DNA from: Adineta vaga
Taxonomy: Eukaryota; Rotifera
Assembly (NCBI GenBank): GCA_021613535.1
Contig: CP075492.1
Coordinates: 930,001-994,000 of the forward strand
DNA length: 64,000 bases
Reading direction: 5' to 3'
Each line of letters opens with the position of its first letter. The first letter of the stretch is position 1. Of the stretch, positions 11,534-23,300 are shown piece after piece. Position numbers and translations under genes: made by a program. The notes under the pieces were generated by a model. It saw nothing but the letters and a program-made list of their open reading frames with translations, was not told the origin of the DNA and searched no databases.

Positions 11534-13349
11534 ATGTTGAACATATCATTTTTATTATTATTATTATTGAATTTTATTGTAAATTTAAATTCAAACGATA
11601 TTCGCACACTTAAACTATCGAAAATGATGAATATTCAATATCAATGTATTGATCTCGGATGTTCACCATCAATTATTGTTTATGTATCAAATTTAAGAAG
11701 ATGTGAAATTGCTTGTATAAGTTATATAGAATGTCGTACACTTACTTATTCTATAATTAATAATAAATGTGAATTATTTGTTGATATCATTGAACAATTT
11801 GGAAATTTTATTCCACAAATGAATGTTGTGACCATGAGTACTATTGATGATAGAAAACTATCAGCTCGTAAGTTATTTGTTTTTCTAAGTCTGTTTTCTA
11901 TTCCAAAAGAAGAAAACAAAATTTAATTAACAGCATTGCAGAAGAGAAAGAAGGGAAATGTTTCTATAAGAATAAAATTTCATTTGTTTTCATACTCGCG
12001 AACGATTTGTAGACATTCATAATAATCGTGAACGAAATCTTTCTCTACAATAATACAAACTTATTTTAGCTATAACAAAAATAACAACTACCACCAGTAC
12101 CAGTACCAGCAGCACCAGCTCCAGCAGCACCAGTACCACCAGTACCAGCACCAGCACCAGCAGCACCAGCTCCAGCAGCACCAGTACCAGTACTAGCACC
12201 AGCAGCACCAGCTCCAGCAGCACCAGCTCCAGCAGCACCAGTACCAGTACCACCACCAGTACCAGTACCAGCAGCACAAGCACCACTAGTACCAGTACCA
12301 CCACCTCCACAACAACAAAAACAACAACAACCACAACTCGGACAACTAGTACGACAACTTCAGCGCGTAAGAAAAAGTTACAATATCTCTATTTGAAAGA
12401 TTTACCTTGTTCCTATTTATCACCTTAATATTATATGAGTTATGTTGAAGTAGATTTAACTAAGATTTCTCGATGGTTCTATTCATAAAACATAGATTCA
12501 ATACGTATGTGTTACATAAGAAAGTAGAAAAAACATAGTTTTTAATCATTTTTCTTAGATATTTTATAATTCACCTCGAAAACAGATGAATATCTTCTTC
12601 TTTCACTATCTCAACAATTCGGTCTTTTCAGTGTACTCAAAAAAGTGAGTACACTATACTAGAATCGGTCAGTGTGGATGGCCGCTTAGTCGAATTTGTC
12701 TCATCAATATTTCGGTCGAGTTCGAAGATAGGAAGGATCCCTCAAGAAATGGCTGAGTCATCCTAAAAAATCTCATTAATCACTAATCTATCTATGAACA
12801 CAAGTATAGAGATTTTTTTCAAAATAATTGTTTCACTAATGTTTACTAAATATATAAGTTGACACAGTTGGATAGATGTAGTTAAAAGAACTGTCGAAAA
12901 AACACAAGTCATCAGAAATCATTTACATCAAAAAGATTTCTGATGTTAAATTAGATATAGAGATATTTCCGAATGACTTATTTCTTTTGTACACTTTTCG
13001 TAGTAAACATAACTCTCGGATAAAATCTGAAGTTTCTACATTTATTTGATTCTATTATTTAGCTACTTGTGCTAATACGTGTCCCAGCGGTGCTTCATCT
13101 AGTGATACAACAACCTGTGGTCGAATTTGTGTCACTGTTCCCGTCAATGCTATTGGCGGTACGGGTCTTTGTGCTACTAATTCTACGTATTGTCCTGGTG
13201 GTAATTACACCATACGTCGTAATGCTTATAGTACTGTGAATTTTGATTGTGCCAATTCTTATGGTTGTAATGCTTATGGTGGCTGTTGTACACTTATTGG
13301 TTCAACTGCTTCACCGAATATTTGGTGTATTTCATGTTCATATAATTGA
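11534..13349 (+). CDS. Secreted PAN-like / Ser-Thr-rich / Cys-rich protein, three exons, 305 aa
   Basis: Exons 11534-11867, 12070-12366 and 13063-13349; introns 202 and 696 bp, GT-AG, both phase 1; total 918 nt, an exact multiple of three. Exon 1 encodes a signal peptide (MLNISFLLLLLLNFIVNLNS) and a Cys-containing domain with a PAN/apple-like pattern (CIDLGC, CEIACISYIECRT, CELFVDI). Exon 2 is almost entirely Thr and Ser codons (ACC/AGT/AGC/TCC), a mucin-like stalk likely to be O-glycosylated. Exon 3 is a Cys-rich module (about 14 Cys in 95 residues: CANTCPSG, TTTCGRICV, YGCNAYGGCC, WCISCSYN) ending at TGA 13347-13349. Probably extracellular, binding or matrix role. Splice assignments come from frame continuity and splice sites; the PAN naming is tentative. 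Confidence 0.8.
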
Positions 13350-14111
13350 GAATTTGAATAAGACATTCAATCAATGAAAACTATCGTATTAAAACTATAT
13401 TTTTCTTTTTTATTACACATTTAAAAGAGATATTCGATATTGTTCGTTAATCTGAAAAGAAATTATACAAAAAGAAAAAGAAAAGTATTGAAAATATTAT
13501 TTCTAATCTAAAGTCATTTAGTAGAATGTACATCTGTTTGATTTGGATCAACATAATTTTATCAACAATGATTCATATAAAAATTTGTCACAGAAATCAT
13601 TTTGAAACACAAAAATAAAATTTAATTTCTTATATAAAAATTAGTGTTATAGTATTAATTAAATTGATTTGTATTCAATACTAAAAATCCATTTGTAATT
13701 GATTATCATAATTGTGTACAGCATATATAAATATAAATTTCGATAAGAACTATTAATGTTAATTGTTTATCTAATTTCATGTTGAACAGATGGGTTTATT
13801 CGAGTTGTTAATGGAAGAAGAGTGTGAGTGAAGAAGATACACTCACACCTACCCAATAATAAATAATGACAAATGATCAATTGATAGAAAATGTCATTGA
13901 TATTGTAAATATTAAATGAATAAAATTAAATAATGACATTAAGAAAAGATAAGATATAAAGAAATTCTGTCGAAAAGTTTTTAAATTGAGTAAAAGGATA
14001 TTAATAAGAAATCCACAAATTATAAACTAATGAAAAAGTTCGTAATAGAAGTATAAAGTGCAAACTGTGATCGTGCATTGTAAAGTGGATAGTTTTATAT
14101 GATAAATTAAT
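13350..14111. other. Intergenic AT-rich region
   Basis: 3' flank of the secreted-protein gene. No gene recognised. Holds one short hairpin of the family. Confidence 0.5.
13819..13854. repeat. Telomere-like hairpin, short copy
   Basis: GAGTGTGAGTGAAG ... ACACTCACACCTACCC. Arms GTGTGAGTG and CACTCACAC pair across a small loop. Confidence 0.55.
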
Positions 14112-15053
14112 CTGTAAGTGGATATTTTCTAGGAGTAATAAAACGTGAGATCGTCAATGAAGCTGAAATAAAAAAAAATCAGCTGATTAATTCGTTTCTG
14201 AAGTTAAAGCATTGTTACCTTATTATACTGAAGATTTCATATTGAATACAGATCAAGCAGGACTTCAGCTTGAATTTCCATCAACTCGAACTTTGTCATA
14301 TCAAGAAGAAAAGACGACACTTGCCACCGTACGCTCAGTAAATGCAACTACTCATAGTTATACGGTTCAGCCAACAATCAGCATGAGTGGCAAGATCTTT
14401 GATCCTTTTTATATATGTCTCAAAGAAGTGAATGGTCGAATGAGCGATAATATTGAAGCAAATCTTCCACAGCTGAAAAGTGTTATTGTCACATATAGCG
14501 CATCAGGAAAATTAACTACGTCATAAGTTAAATATTGGTGTGATGAGTGTCTTGTTCCATCACTGACTTCGCAATCTGTATTACTTCTTTCTAATCGTTG
14601 GCCTGGACAGACATATGGAAAAGGTATTTATGAATTCGTTAAAAGACTTGGGCGACTAGAAATTCCATGAAAAACAACTTCTTCTATTCAACCGCTAGAC
14701 GTCTTCTTCAACAGAAAATGGAAAGTGATCGTTCGTAGGGTTTACGAACGTATTCTCCTTGATGAGATAGATATACATCTTGCGCAAAGAAATAATATAA
14801 TTCGCCTAAAATCTTTTATTCATAATCAACTCTCATCTCCAGTTTTCATCCCTATGATACAATATGCGTGGTTTAAAAGTGGATGCACTAACGTTGATCC
14901 GCGGCCATTTTAATCAGTTACTGTAGTATGTTTTAAATTCAAACAAGATTACTGTGATGTACATTTATGTGATCAATACGCATTTATTCGATGTAGTCAC
15001 TGCAGCAAAATATTATGTTTTCAGGACTTTTTCGTTAATTTTTCATACCCATG
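14112..15053 (+). pseudogene. Pogo-like (DDE_1/CENP-B type) transposase relic
   Basis: From 14212 one frame runs to TGA 15051-15053 with internal stops at 14524 (TAA), 14668 (TGA) and 14911 (TAA); an upstream piece (IVNEAEIKKNQLINSF, about 14150-14195) is in another frame. Recognisable parts: NTDQAG (first catalytic Asp), the region LLLSNRWPGQ where the sister copy has Asp (LLISDCWGR), IQPLDVFFNR (third Asp), VYERILLDEIDIHLAQRNN, and a C-terminal Cys/His tail (CDVHLCDQYAFIRCSHCSK). It is the same family as the copy at 22.2-23.7 kb. No terminal repeats were found around it. Not functional. Confidence 0.85.
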
Positions 15054-15915
15054 ATATCTGACTAATTTAAACCAGTGCTCTGTTTTCATTATGCTAGTTT
15101 TTTTGCCATAGTAATCACGCAGACATTCAAGAACAATCATACTCAAAAAATTGAAAAAGAGAAGAAAAAGTCAAGCTTCGGTTTCGACAGTAGACAGCTA
15201 ATTGAATTGAAGTCATTTTTGAACGAACCGCTTGTTTACCCATTCGATCTTTTCGTTTCGTAACCCTACTTAATCCTGTTCTTTTCCTGTTTTCTCGACA
15301 ACGTCGAGCTCTTCCAGTACCTGAAAGAACCATAATTTACAGAAACAAAATCACTGTTCAATATGAAATTAACAAGTATTTTAACTAAAATTATATAAAG
15401 TTAGAGACTTTTGAAAAATTTTGCCACAAAAAACTAATAAAAATCTATGATATTTTATAAGCCAAAAATGACCATGAAATGTATCGAGTATTTTATCAAT
15501 TTCTTGTTCCCGATGATTTTTTGTTCGTAGTTTATGATGTAACATACGAAAATGTAATTTAGTAAGTTTTATTAAATATCATTCGATTAATAATTTTCAA
15601 TCATTTCCAAGATTTTATTTTAAATACAATAATTCAGCAAGTCTTTCGAATATTCGAATTAATTGATTAGGATTTCAAAAATATGTTAGATTTAATTTCG
15701 TAAGTTTTTATATAGCCATCATTCGAGCTCGAAAAGGAAATTAATAAGTAAGATGTACAGATAAATATTGTAAATTAGGTGTTTGCTGCATTAATTCAAT
15801 CAATTCATTTCATATCAAATCAATATTTTCTAAAGTTAAATATTGAAAGACTAGTTGAAGGTACGAATGGTGTAGGAAAATTTATATATCGTAGATTATA
15901 AATGGAAAGAGATTG
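15054..15915. other. Intergenic region, no gene seen
   Basis: AT-rich sequence with only short, non-coding-like open frames on both strands. Confidence 0.5.
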
Positions 15916-15967
15916 TGAGGGTGTGGATGTTATTATTCCTCTAAACTCATAACTACACCCTCAAGAT
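15916..15967. repeat. Telomere-like hairpin (family copy)
   Basis: Left arm TGAGGGTGTGGATGTTA, right arm TAACTACACCCTCAAGATG. Ends about 55 bp before the tRNA-Pro(UGG) gene. Confidence 0.75.
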
Positions 15968-16021
15968 GCGTAAATCATAGACATCCCTTTATGTTTAATA
16001 GTAATAATTGATTATGCATAA

Positions 16022-16092
16022 GGCCCAGTGTTTCAGTGGTAGAATGTTCGCTTTGGAAGCGAGCGACCCAGGTTCGATTCCTGGCTGGGCCC
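16022..16092 (+). tRNA. tRNA-Pro (anticodon UGG)
   Basis: 71-nt cloverleaf. Acceptor stem GGCCCAG pairs with CTGGGCC, followed by discriminator C as in eukaryotic tRNA-Pro. D arm contains TCAGTGGTAGA. Anticodon arm TTCGC-TTTGGAA-GCGAG places TGG at positions 34-36. T arm CCAGG-TTCGATT-CCTGG is perfect. No intron. Well-formed internal A and B boxes suggest it is expressed. Confidence 0.93.
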
Positions 16093-16498
16093 CATTTTTT
16101 TTACTCGTATCCTTTTGCAATGCACGTGCAGTGAAAAGTGATTGGTAGATGATCGACAACCTTTCTTTCTATGTGATTAAGCGTTATGATAGGGTACATG
16201 AATTTTTTGAAAAGAATATGATAAAAGCTCTTCATAGAGGCGCAACTCAATACATAGAATAACAGACTCTTCTACAGAAAGATAAAATTTAAAAGGAACA
16301 ATAATTACTTTCTTACTCTCGTTGAAATATGACTCATTTCTTTGTGTTATTGCATCATGAGAGAACGACAGAATATCAAATTCTATATGCTATTTTATGA
16401 ATAGGTTACACTTTAGAAAAAAGGATAAAAAAATGTCGATTCTCGAAAGTTTAATTTCAATTTTACGTTTACATTCAAAGAAATGAGAGAATAAAATT

Positions 16499-16569
16499 GG
16501 GCCCAGCCAGGAATCGAACCTGAGTCGCTCGCTTCCGAAACGAACATTCTACCACTGAAACACTAAGCC
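16499..16569 (-). tRNA. tRNA-Pro (anticodon CGG), possibly weakened
   Basis: Minus-strand 71-nt sequence nearly identical to the gene at 16022. Anticodon loop TTCGGAA gives CGG. Acceptor stem GGCTTAG with CTGGGCC needs two G-T pairs, the anticodon stem has two more, and the T stem has one. It still folds completely, but the excess of wobble pairs suggests either relaxed constraint or an early pseudogene. The two genes face each other 406 bp apart, consistent with an inverted duplication. Confidence 0.8.
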
Positions 16570-17113
16570 TTATAGCATTGAAAAGATATTAACTATTCAT
16601 AGATTCTAGTATATATTCTCTTGTTCGACATGCATTTAGAATAATTTTTGCCGATATATGAGAATATACACGAAGCAAGTAATGTATGGCGTTCCCAATC
16701 ATTTAACTTTACGCGTACAAAACGAAATATGAGAATAGTTTGAATTAGAGCAGAGAGAACAGTGATGGTAGATGCGACCTAGAGTTCTTTCTGAGTTTCA
16801 AATTGTTTGTTCAACATTTCATCGAAAATCATCGTATGTTTAAACGTTTTCACTAACTCGAATAATCAAGAAAGCAAGGGAGAAAGTTCAGGTTAGGTGC
16901 CTGCACTTTTCTCCTTGAAAAGACATCACCTATCGATGAAAAGCAGAAATCTCTCGAAATATATTTACGAAGCGACCAATGGGCAAAGTTTTTATTGATA
17001 GGCAAAAATGGTTGATCTAATAAAGCACTGGTAGAGCACAAAAAATAAGAAAATCAAATAAGATTCTTTTAATCAAAAATGCATTAAAAACTAAGCATGA
17101 GTCAGGTGTGTTT
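16570..17113. other. Intergenic region, no gene seen
   Basis: No supported coding or RNA feature between the second tRNA and the hAT relic. Confidence 0.45.
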
Positions 17114-18310
17114 TTAGTCTCTTTTAATGTTCTTGTTTATAACATTAATATTTTGAATTGAATCACTAAAATCAAAACGGCAAGAATTCATTTGTATATA
17201 TAATTTCAATATTTCATCTGGATTTATATCGAGATCTTTATAAATGTATGCAGCAGCAAGACCGTTCAGCCTACTTTCTTTCATTGTAGATCGACAATAA
17301 CTTTTAATTCTCGATAGTTGACAGAAATTTCTTTCAGCAGAAGCTGTTGACACAAATAATGTTGGCAAGAAAATTAATAGATAACGAATATTAGGATATA
17401 ATACACTGTCTGTCTCTTTGATTATTTCATTTAACCATTTTTTTCCAGTCATCATCTATTTTAAGCAAATCATTACATTTCTTATGTCATCTTTCTAATT
17501 CAGAATTTAAACCTTTGAGGACCGAAAACGCATATATGCGTCTATATTGATTTCTTGAAAAATAAGTAAATATAAATGGATTCAATATTCAATACTCTTC
17601 TCTATGCGTCAAGTCATGTACAATGCAACAAATATATGCTGTTGAACTGCACTCTTTACGAAATAAATGTACTGAGACCTAATTGAATAATTTAATTTTG
17701 TTATGTTTGATGCGTTATGACTTTTAGAAAAAAAGAATCCGGTCTTCAAAGGGTTAAAATAATCTTCAGCTTGACGTTTTCGTTGTTCAAATGTGTCTAA
17801 TAAATTATCAACATATTGATTAGTCGATGCAAAATCCAATGTTTCTGTTTGTAGTAAACGACTTAAGAGAACAACATCTGATAATAAAAAACATGAAATA
17901 CAAGTTGAAATTATATATTGAAAATTAGTTATGACATGATAAATTGCTCAGCAGTTGAATCTTTCAATGTTTCATATCTAAATTTGTCTAATGTATTAAC
18001 AATTGGAATATATAATTCTAAAAATGTTTCAATAGATGTATTTCTATCGATCCAACGAGTATCACATAAACTCAAAAGACGCTTCTTATTTGCTGAAAAA
18101 ATATATTCTCTTTGATAGTTCGTAATTTCGGAACGTAGAGCAAACATTCGTTTTGGTGAATTTTGAAAGAAATTAATTATTTCCTTGATTGTTCCGATCA
18201 GATTACGTATTTGTGGAATACTACAACTGTAGACCAGTCCCAAATTAAGACAATGGTTAGAACAATGCTAATATTCTGCATCGGGACATTTCTTTTTGAT
18301 TAATGCTTGA
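17114..18310 (-). pseudogene. hAT-family transposase relic (ZMYM1/DUF4371-like)
   Basis: Minus-strand frames in order: HCSNHCLNL preceded by an in-frame TAG, LLSLCDTRWIDRNTSIETF, ISCFLLSDVVLLSRLLQTET, STNQYVDNLLDTFEQRKRQA, and the hAT C-terminal dimerisation region (LLIFLPTLFVSTASAERNFC, LSRIKSYCRSTM, SRLNGLAAAYIYKDLDI). At least two frameshifts, one stop and a 243-bp insertion break it. The 5' side of the relic stops at the hairpin at 18315-18348, so the upstream part is missing. Not functional. Confidence 0.85.
17511..17753. mobile_element. 243-bp piggyBac-type MITE nested in the hAT relic
   Basis: Flanked by TTAA on both sides (17507-17510 and 17754-17757). Ends are inverted: left ACCTTTGAGGACCGAAAAC, right (reverse complement) CCCTTTGAAGACCGGATTC. 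Removing it plus one TTAA joins the hAT codons (AEDYF to NSELER) in frame, which shows the insertion directly. No coding capacity. Confidence 0.85.
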
Positions 18311-18314
18311 CCTA

Positions 18315-18348
18315 GGGTGGGTGTAGGTCTCTTGTATGCACCCACACC
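18315..18348. repeat. Telomere-like hairpin at the edge of the hAT relic
   Basis: GGGTGGGTGTAGG ... TGCACCCACACC. Compact copy exactly where recognisable hAT sequence ends. Confidence 0.65.
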
Positions 18349-19139
18349 ATCAACGTGTTTGAATATATTGTTCTAATAACAGACAGTATCGACTTAAAAA
18401 GATATATAATCTTATCATTTGTTCGCAAACATATAGTTGATGATGAAAACATTATTGTATATATGTATGTATCATATTGATAGAGGCTAATATTGAGAAA
18501 TCAATGTAAAGGTAAATTTCTGTCCTAAGCGGAGGAAGTGACGAAGATTCGTTTTGCATGAAATAGCACGTGTTTGTTATAAACTTTATTTTTGTTGGAA
18601 AATGTAAAAATGAAATGTGATTTTGATTTAATTTTACTCACATAAATCAAAAAATTTAAAATACATAACGCTCGTCGAAGCTGACTCGCTTTACACTCGA
18701 CTGGAAAACTTCCTAGAAACATATCTATACTCGTCAGATTGAGCATCAACTGTTTTCAATCTCCTGTCTCCTCTAATATACATCGAGTCTTAAAAAAATT
18801 CTTCCTTTTTATTGGTCTTTTAGATTTTATGTCGAACCAATCCTTTCAGCAAGGTCGAAACTATAGTTGTGATAGCTGCATCTTTGCTTACCCTCACCCT
18901 CATTTTTACGCTGATATAAAGAGAGACGATTGCTTTTAATAACCTTTATTGGATTTAATCTTAAATGTTTGCATTAATAACCATAACATCGACACTTGTT
19001 TCGTTTAGTGCACTGATAGAACTTACAAAGACTCATACTATCTGTGTCTTTTGTTAATTGTGACAAAATAGATTTACAATAATCAAATCTTTCAATTAAT
19101 TTAGATTTTCATTTGTAATATTGTCTTATTCTAACTAAT
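18349..19139. other. Intergenic region with one dispersed repeat
   Basis: No gene supported. Contains copy 2 of the 37-bp repeat. Confidence 0.45.
18667..18703 (+). repeat. Dispersed 37-bp repeat, copy 2
   Basis: AACGCTCGTCGAAGCTGACT then CGCTTTACACTCGACTG. Differs at only a few bases from the copy at 33669. Confidence 0.7.
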
Positions 19140-19687
19140 ATGTCACCTGTTTGGATCATCACTTTATATTTCATTTTAACATTGAAAGAAATGGAATCCA
19201 ATCAATGTGAGTAGAGAACATTCTTATGATTTTTATTTTTTCATTGAATATAGTTCGACAAAATTGTAAACTTCCATTGATGTGTCTCTCCAAGAAGTTA
19301 AATGCGGCAGCATTGCAACATTCTCGATGGATGAGTAAGAACAGTAAATTAATTCACGGCACTGGCAAAAGATTTAAAAGTATGTATAAATATCAATTTC
19401 ATAACAATTAAATTGTTTCTTTGTACAGAAAGACTCGTCTAATGAGAAACAAATATCCTTTGAATGATGCAGCGGCTGAAAATATTGCTTTAAATTCTGG
19501 TCGATCTGTACATTATACTGTCAATCAACGGATGAAATCTCCTAAGCATCGTGCCAGTATTCTCAATCCCAACTAAAATCAAGTAATTCAATTTCTCTAT
19601 ACTATATTTTTCGTATAGGTTGGTGTTGGTGCTGATGACAAGAGGTTTTTGATAAATGTAGATTCTCATAGAATTCTTCACTTTTGA
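19140..19687 (+). pseudogene. CAP/SCP-domain secreted protein, pseudogene
   Basis: Four exon-like blocks: 19140-19206 (signal peptide MSPVWIITLYFILTL), 19254-19379, 19429-19582 and 19619-19687. The CAP fold is clear: LNAAALQHSRWMSKN, LIHGTG, YPLNDAAAENIA, SPKHRASILNPN, VGVGADDK. Two lesions: block 2 ends in phase 1 while block 3 needs phase 2 (a one-base frameshift), and TAA at 19574-19576 replaces the Tyr codon expected after ILNPN. The last block ends RILHF-stop where an aromatic Tyr-Trp-Thr-Gln type motif is usual. Once probably an extracellular CRISP/PR-1-like protein; now broken. Confidence 0.75.
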
Positions 19688-20308
19688 ATAAAAACTCTTA
19701 AACTTTCGATTTGATTCGACGAGAATATATCGAGGCAGAGTTCTTCACCAAGATGCACAGCACCCTTCCTATATGTATATTAGCTTTTCAATTTATCGTA
19801 AGTAATCTAAAAATTTATGTTAGAATTAGAAATAGATGCTTAGATACATTATCACACAACGATAACATAAAAAATAAAGAGAATGAAAAGGATCATACGT
19901 AATACATTTTGTTATGTTTCATGCGATATGATTTTCAAAAGAAAACATCCAGCCTTCGACGAGTTAAACTACATTTCTACAGAGAATTGAGAGTGTCCAT
20001 ATGGATAAAAATGTGATTATAGATATTAGTAGTTAGCTTTCACCTTCTTCCTGAATATTAATAAAACAATCTTCATTGACATCAATGAAATTCTTCTATG
20101 ACTTTAAACATCACGTTCTTAATAGTTGTATCAGTGTTATATCAAATATGCGTGACAAATTTTCATTTTGATCTAAAACATGATAAAATAAAAATCCTGA
20201 CAATAATCGATTGACGTCAATGATATCTTTTTTTTATTTGAATAATTTTAATCATGTTTAAATCATTTATATATCAAAGTTTTTCTTAACAAAGATTATC
20301 ATTTTATT
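19688..20308. other. Intergenic region with a MITE fragment
   Basis: No gene supported apart from the repeat fragment at 19907-19963. The promoter of the following large gene should lie near the right end. Confidence 0.45.
19907..19963. repeat. Right-end fragment related to the 17.5-kb MITE
   Basis: TTTTGTTATGTTTCATGCGA and following bases match the right portion of the MITE at 17511-17753 with substitutions. It ends in ATCCAGCCTTCGACGAG followed by TTAA (19964-19967). The left end is not recognised, so it is truncated or diverged. Confidence 0.55.
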
Positions 20309-23300
20309 ATGGATATCGATATGTGGATTTCAATTCTTTTCATTTTGTTTAATCGAATTTCAGGTTATTTTATTGAAAAAAATGAAATTATTTCGATCTT
20401 TTAAGATTTATTTTAGCTATTTCATATAATCAACCAAAATTTTGTTCAAATGCAACTTGGAATAAATATGCAACTACTTTTGCTAATCAAACTATTCTTG
20501 GACAATACCCTCTTGTTCTTTTTGTCAATACAAATAATACAATTTATGTTGTTAATCGACAGAAAAACGAAATTATTGTTTGGTTTAATCAAAGTTCAAA
20601 TCCAACAAAAGTTATTCTGAAGAATATGTTCAGTCCATCTTCCATCTTTGTTACAAATCTTGGTGATATTTTGATTGATAATGGGGACGAAGGTCGAGTT
20701 GATCAATGGATTTCACAGACTGATAGTTTTATCAACGTGATGAATGTTGATGGAAAATGTTCTGGTCTGTTTGTTGATAAAAATAACTCTTTATATTGTT
20801 CAGTGGAACTGAAACATAAAGTAGTGAAAAGATGGTTGAAAGACAATAGTTTAACGGCAAAAATTGTTGCTGGCAATGGTAATCAAGGTTCTACTCCCAA
20901 TCAACTTCATAATCCTAACAGAATATTCGTTGATGATAATCTTGATTTATATGTACCAGATATGGGTAATAATCGTATTCAACAATTTAAATTTGGTCAA
21001 CTAAATGGAATAACAAAAGCAGGACAAGGATCTTCAAATTTTACAATAACACTAAATCGTCCAACTGGAATTATTTTAGATGGAAATAAATATCTTTTTA
21101 TAGTAGATCAAGGAAATCATCGTATAGTTGGATCAGATAAAAATGGTTTTCGGTGTTTAGTTGGATGTGATGGAGAAGGTTCACAATCTCATCAATTATA
21201 TTATCCGATTGTTTTTAGTTTTGATATTGATGGAAATCTATTTGTTAGTGATTACGGAAATAATCGAACTCAAAAATTTCTATTTGAAAAAGATTCCTGT
21301 CCTAGTAAGTGAAACAAAAGTAAAAAAATACTTCTTTTTGATTGATCATTGACGAAATTCAACATAAAATACAGAAAACGATTTTATTTTATTATAAAAT
21401 TCATTTTTTTTCATTTCTAAAGATTCAGCAAATCTCTGTTCAACTTCAATCGGATCAAATGAAGGTTTTATTTTTTCGAAATATAATTTCTTAATAAAAC
21501 TCAACTTTTCTATTCTCTTAGATAAAACAACTTCTTCACCAAAAGTAACAGAAATTTCAACAAGTAAAATCTATTTTGTTTTTATCAAAAGTAACATTTA
21601 TTTTATTCTTTTCTAAAGATGAATTAACAACAATTGAAAGACAAACACCTATTTCACAAGGTAAATTTTCTTTTAATAATGAAATTATTTTAATACTAAT
21701 TGAGAAAAATATTTTCTTGAATGGAAATATAATTAGAAAAAGAAGAAATTAAATTCAAAAGAAAATCTTTACGTTTTTTCTTATTTAAATTCAGTTTTAT
21801 TAATAATAATGATTTGATTTATTATTTAATCTTTAAATTATCAATAAAATTTTATTTTCAATCATTTTTTTCTTTATTCCTCTATGGTGTATGAAAAACT
21901 TCCAAAGGATTTTGGCCCTTAGAGCTTTTCTCCCAAGATATCGAATTTCTACGATATGAGATGAAACAATAAGAATGAAACATTCAATGATGAGTTTTCT
22001 TGAGAGCAGTAAAACATCAGCAGTTGCAATTTGTTTTCGGTTTTGTATACTACTTGTCGCATCTAGTCTGGATATTAACAGCAAGATTAGAGTCTATTTA
22101 GAATGATCCCATTCTTACTTTATGAACTAAGAGAACAGATAAAGTTCTTATTTAATTTTTCGAAAGAAAATCAATGAAAATGGTAGTTTAAGAGAAAATG
22201 ATTGAAACATATTGCTTTCTCATACCAGCTGCAGCAGATGAACGGGGCCGCGTCACAGGACGAGGACAGCGCATAATGAATCGTGAAACGAGAAACAAAC
22301 TTCGACTACTGTTTTAAACGGTCCGGGATCGATATCTGTATAACCACTAGCGTACCAAGCATATTGAATCATTCGATGAAAAGCTTTAGATGAGAGCTGA
22401 TTATGAGTTAAAGATATGAGACGAATAATATTATTTCGTTCACTCATGTTGATATCAAGTTCGTCGAGCATCACACGATCATAGATTCGACGTGAGATTA
22501 CTTTCATTTGCCTATTGAAAAAGACATCTAACGGTTGAATTCGACTTGTTGCTTTTTGGGGTATCTCCAGTCGCTGACATCCCGAAATATTATCATATAA
22601 TCTTTTGGTATCCGATTGTCCTCCCCCAACAGTCTGAGATAAGTAAGCACTTCTTTAGTTGTCCAAGTAATGGAACGAAAACATGATCACGCTAATATTC
22701 AACTAGAGGTCTCGTAAGCTTTCCAGAGCTGCTGCAAGTCACAACCACATTTGATGCTTTGAAAAGATGCGATGTCCCTAGGCTCTTTTAAACACAAGTA
22801 CACTGGTGAAAGGAATAGACCATTGAGAATAAGTAGTAGGCTGTACTGTTATAGTTGTGCAGAGTAGAATGAAGTTCAAGTTCAATTCCACTTTGATCAG
22901 TATTCATAACCTCGTTCGCGTGATAATTCTCCAAACGCTCTCGGACATCAGCCACGAATTGATAAGCTAGAATTTCGATCGTTTCTTGATTTTGTGTTTC
23001 CTGTTTTGTTACAATCTATCAAAAATAAACATTCATAACTAGTATAATCTAAAGATAATTTTCAAACTAATCAAGACTTTTCATAAAAAACAAAGGATTA
23101 CAGAACTTGTTAAAGATTGTCTTTTCAAGTTTATGTGACTGCTGAACACAAAGATATTTTACATGTATTGTTCATTTCTATAAATCCTTTTACCTTTGTA
23201 ACTTTGCGCGAGACAATATCATGTTTATGTTTAAATATATAAAGCCAATGACTTGAAGCAGCGAAGTTGTGCAACGATTCATCCATAGCTTTCTTCATCG

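Noticed and set aside
12017-12334. Minus-strand open frame of repeated Val and Leu
   Set aside because: It is the antisense of the Thr/Ser exon (12070-12366) of the secreted-protein gene; low complexity makes it open by chance.
21833-22084. Two near-identical 60-80-residue frames at 21.8-22.1 and 24.2-24.4 kb
   Set aside because: They are the same inverted-repeat DNA read from both ends of the pogo-like element, not genes.
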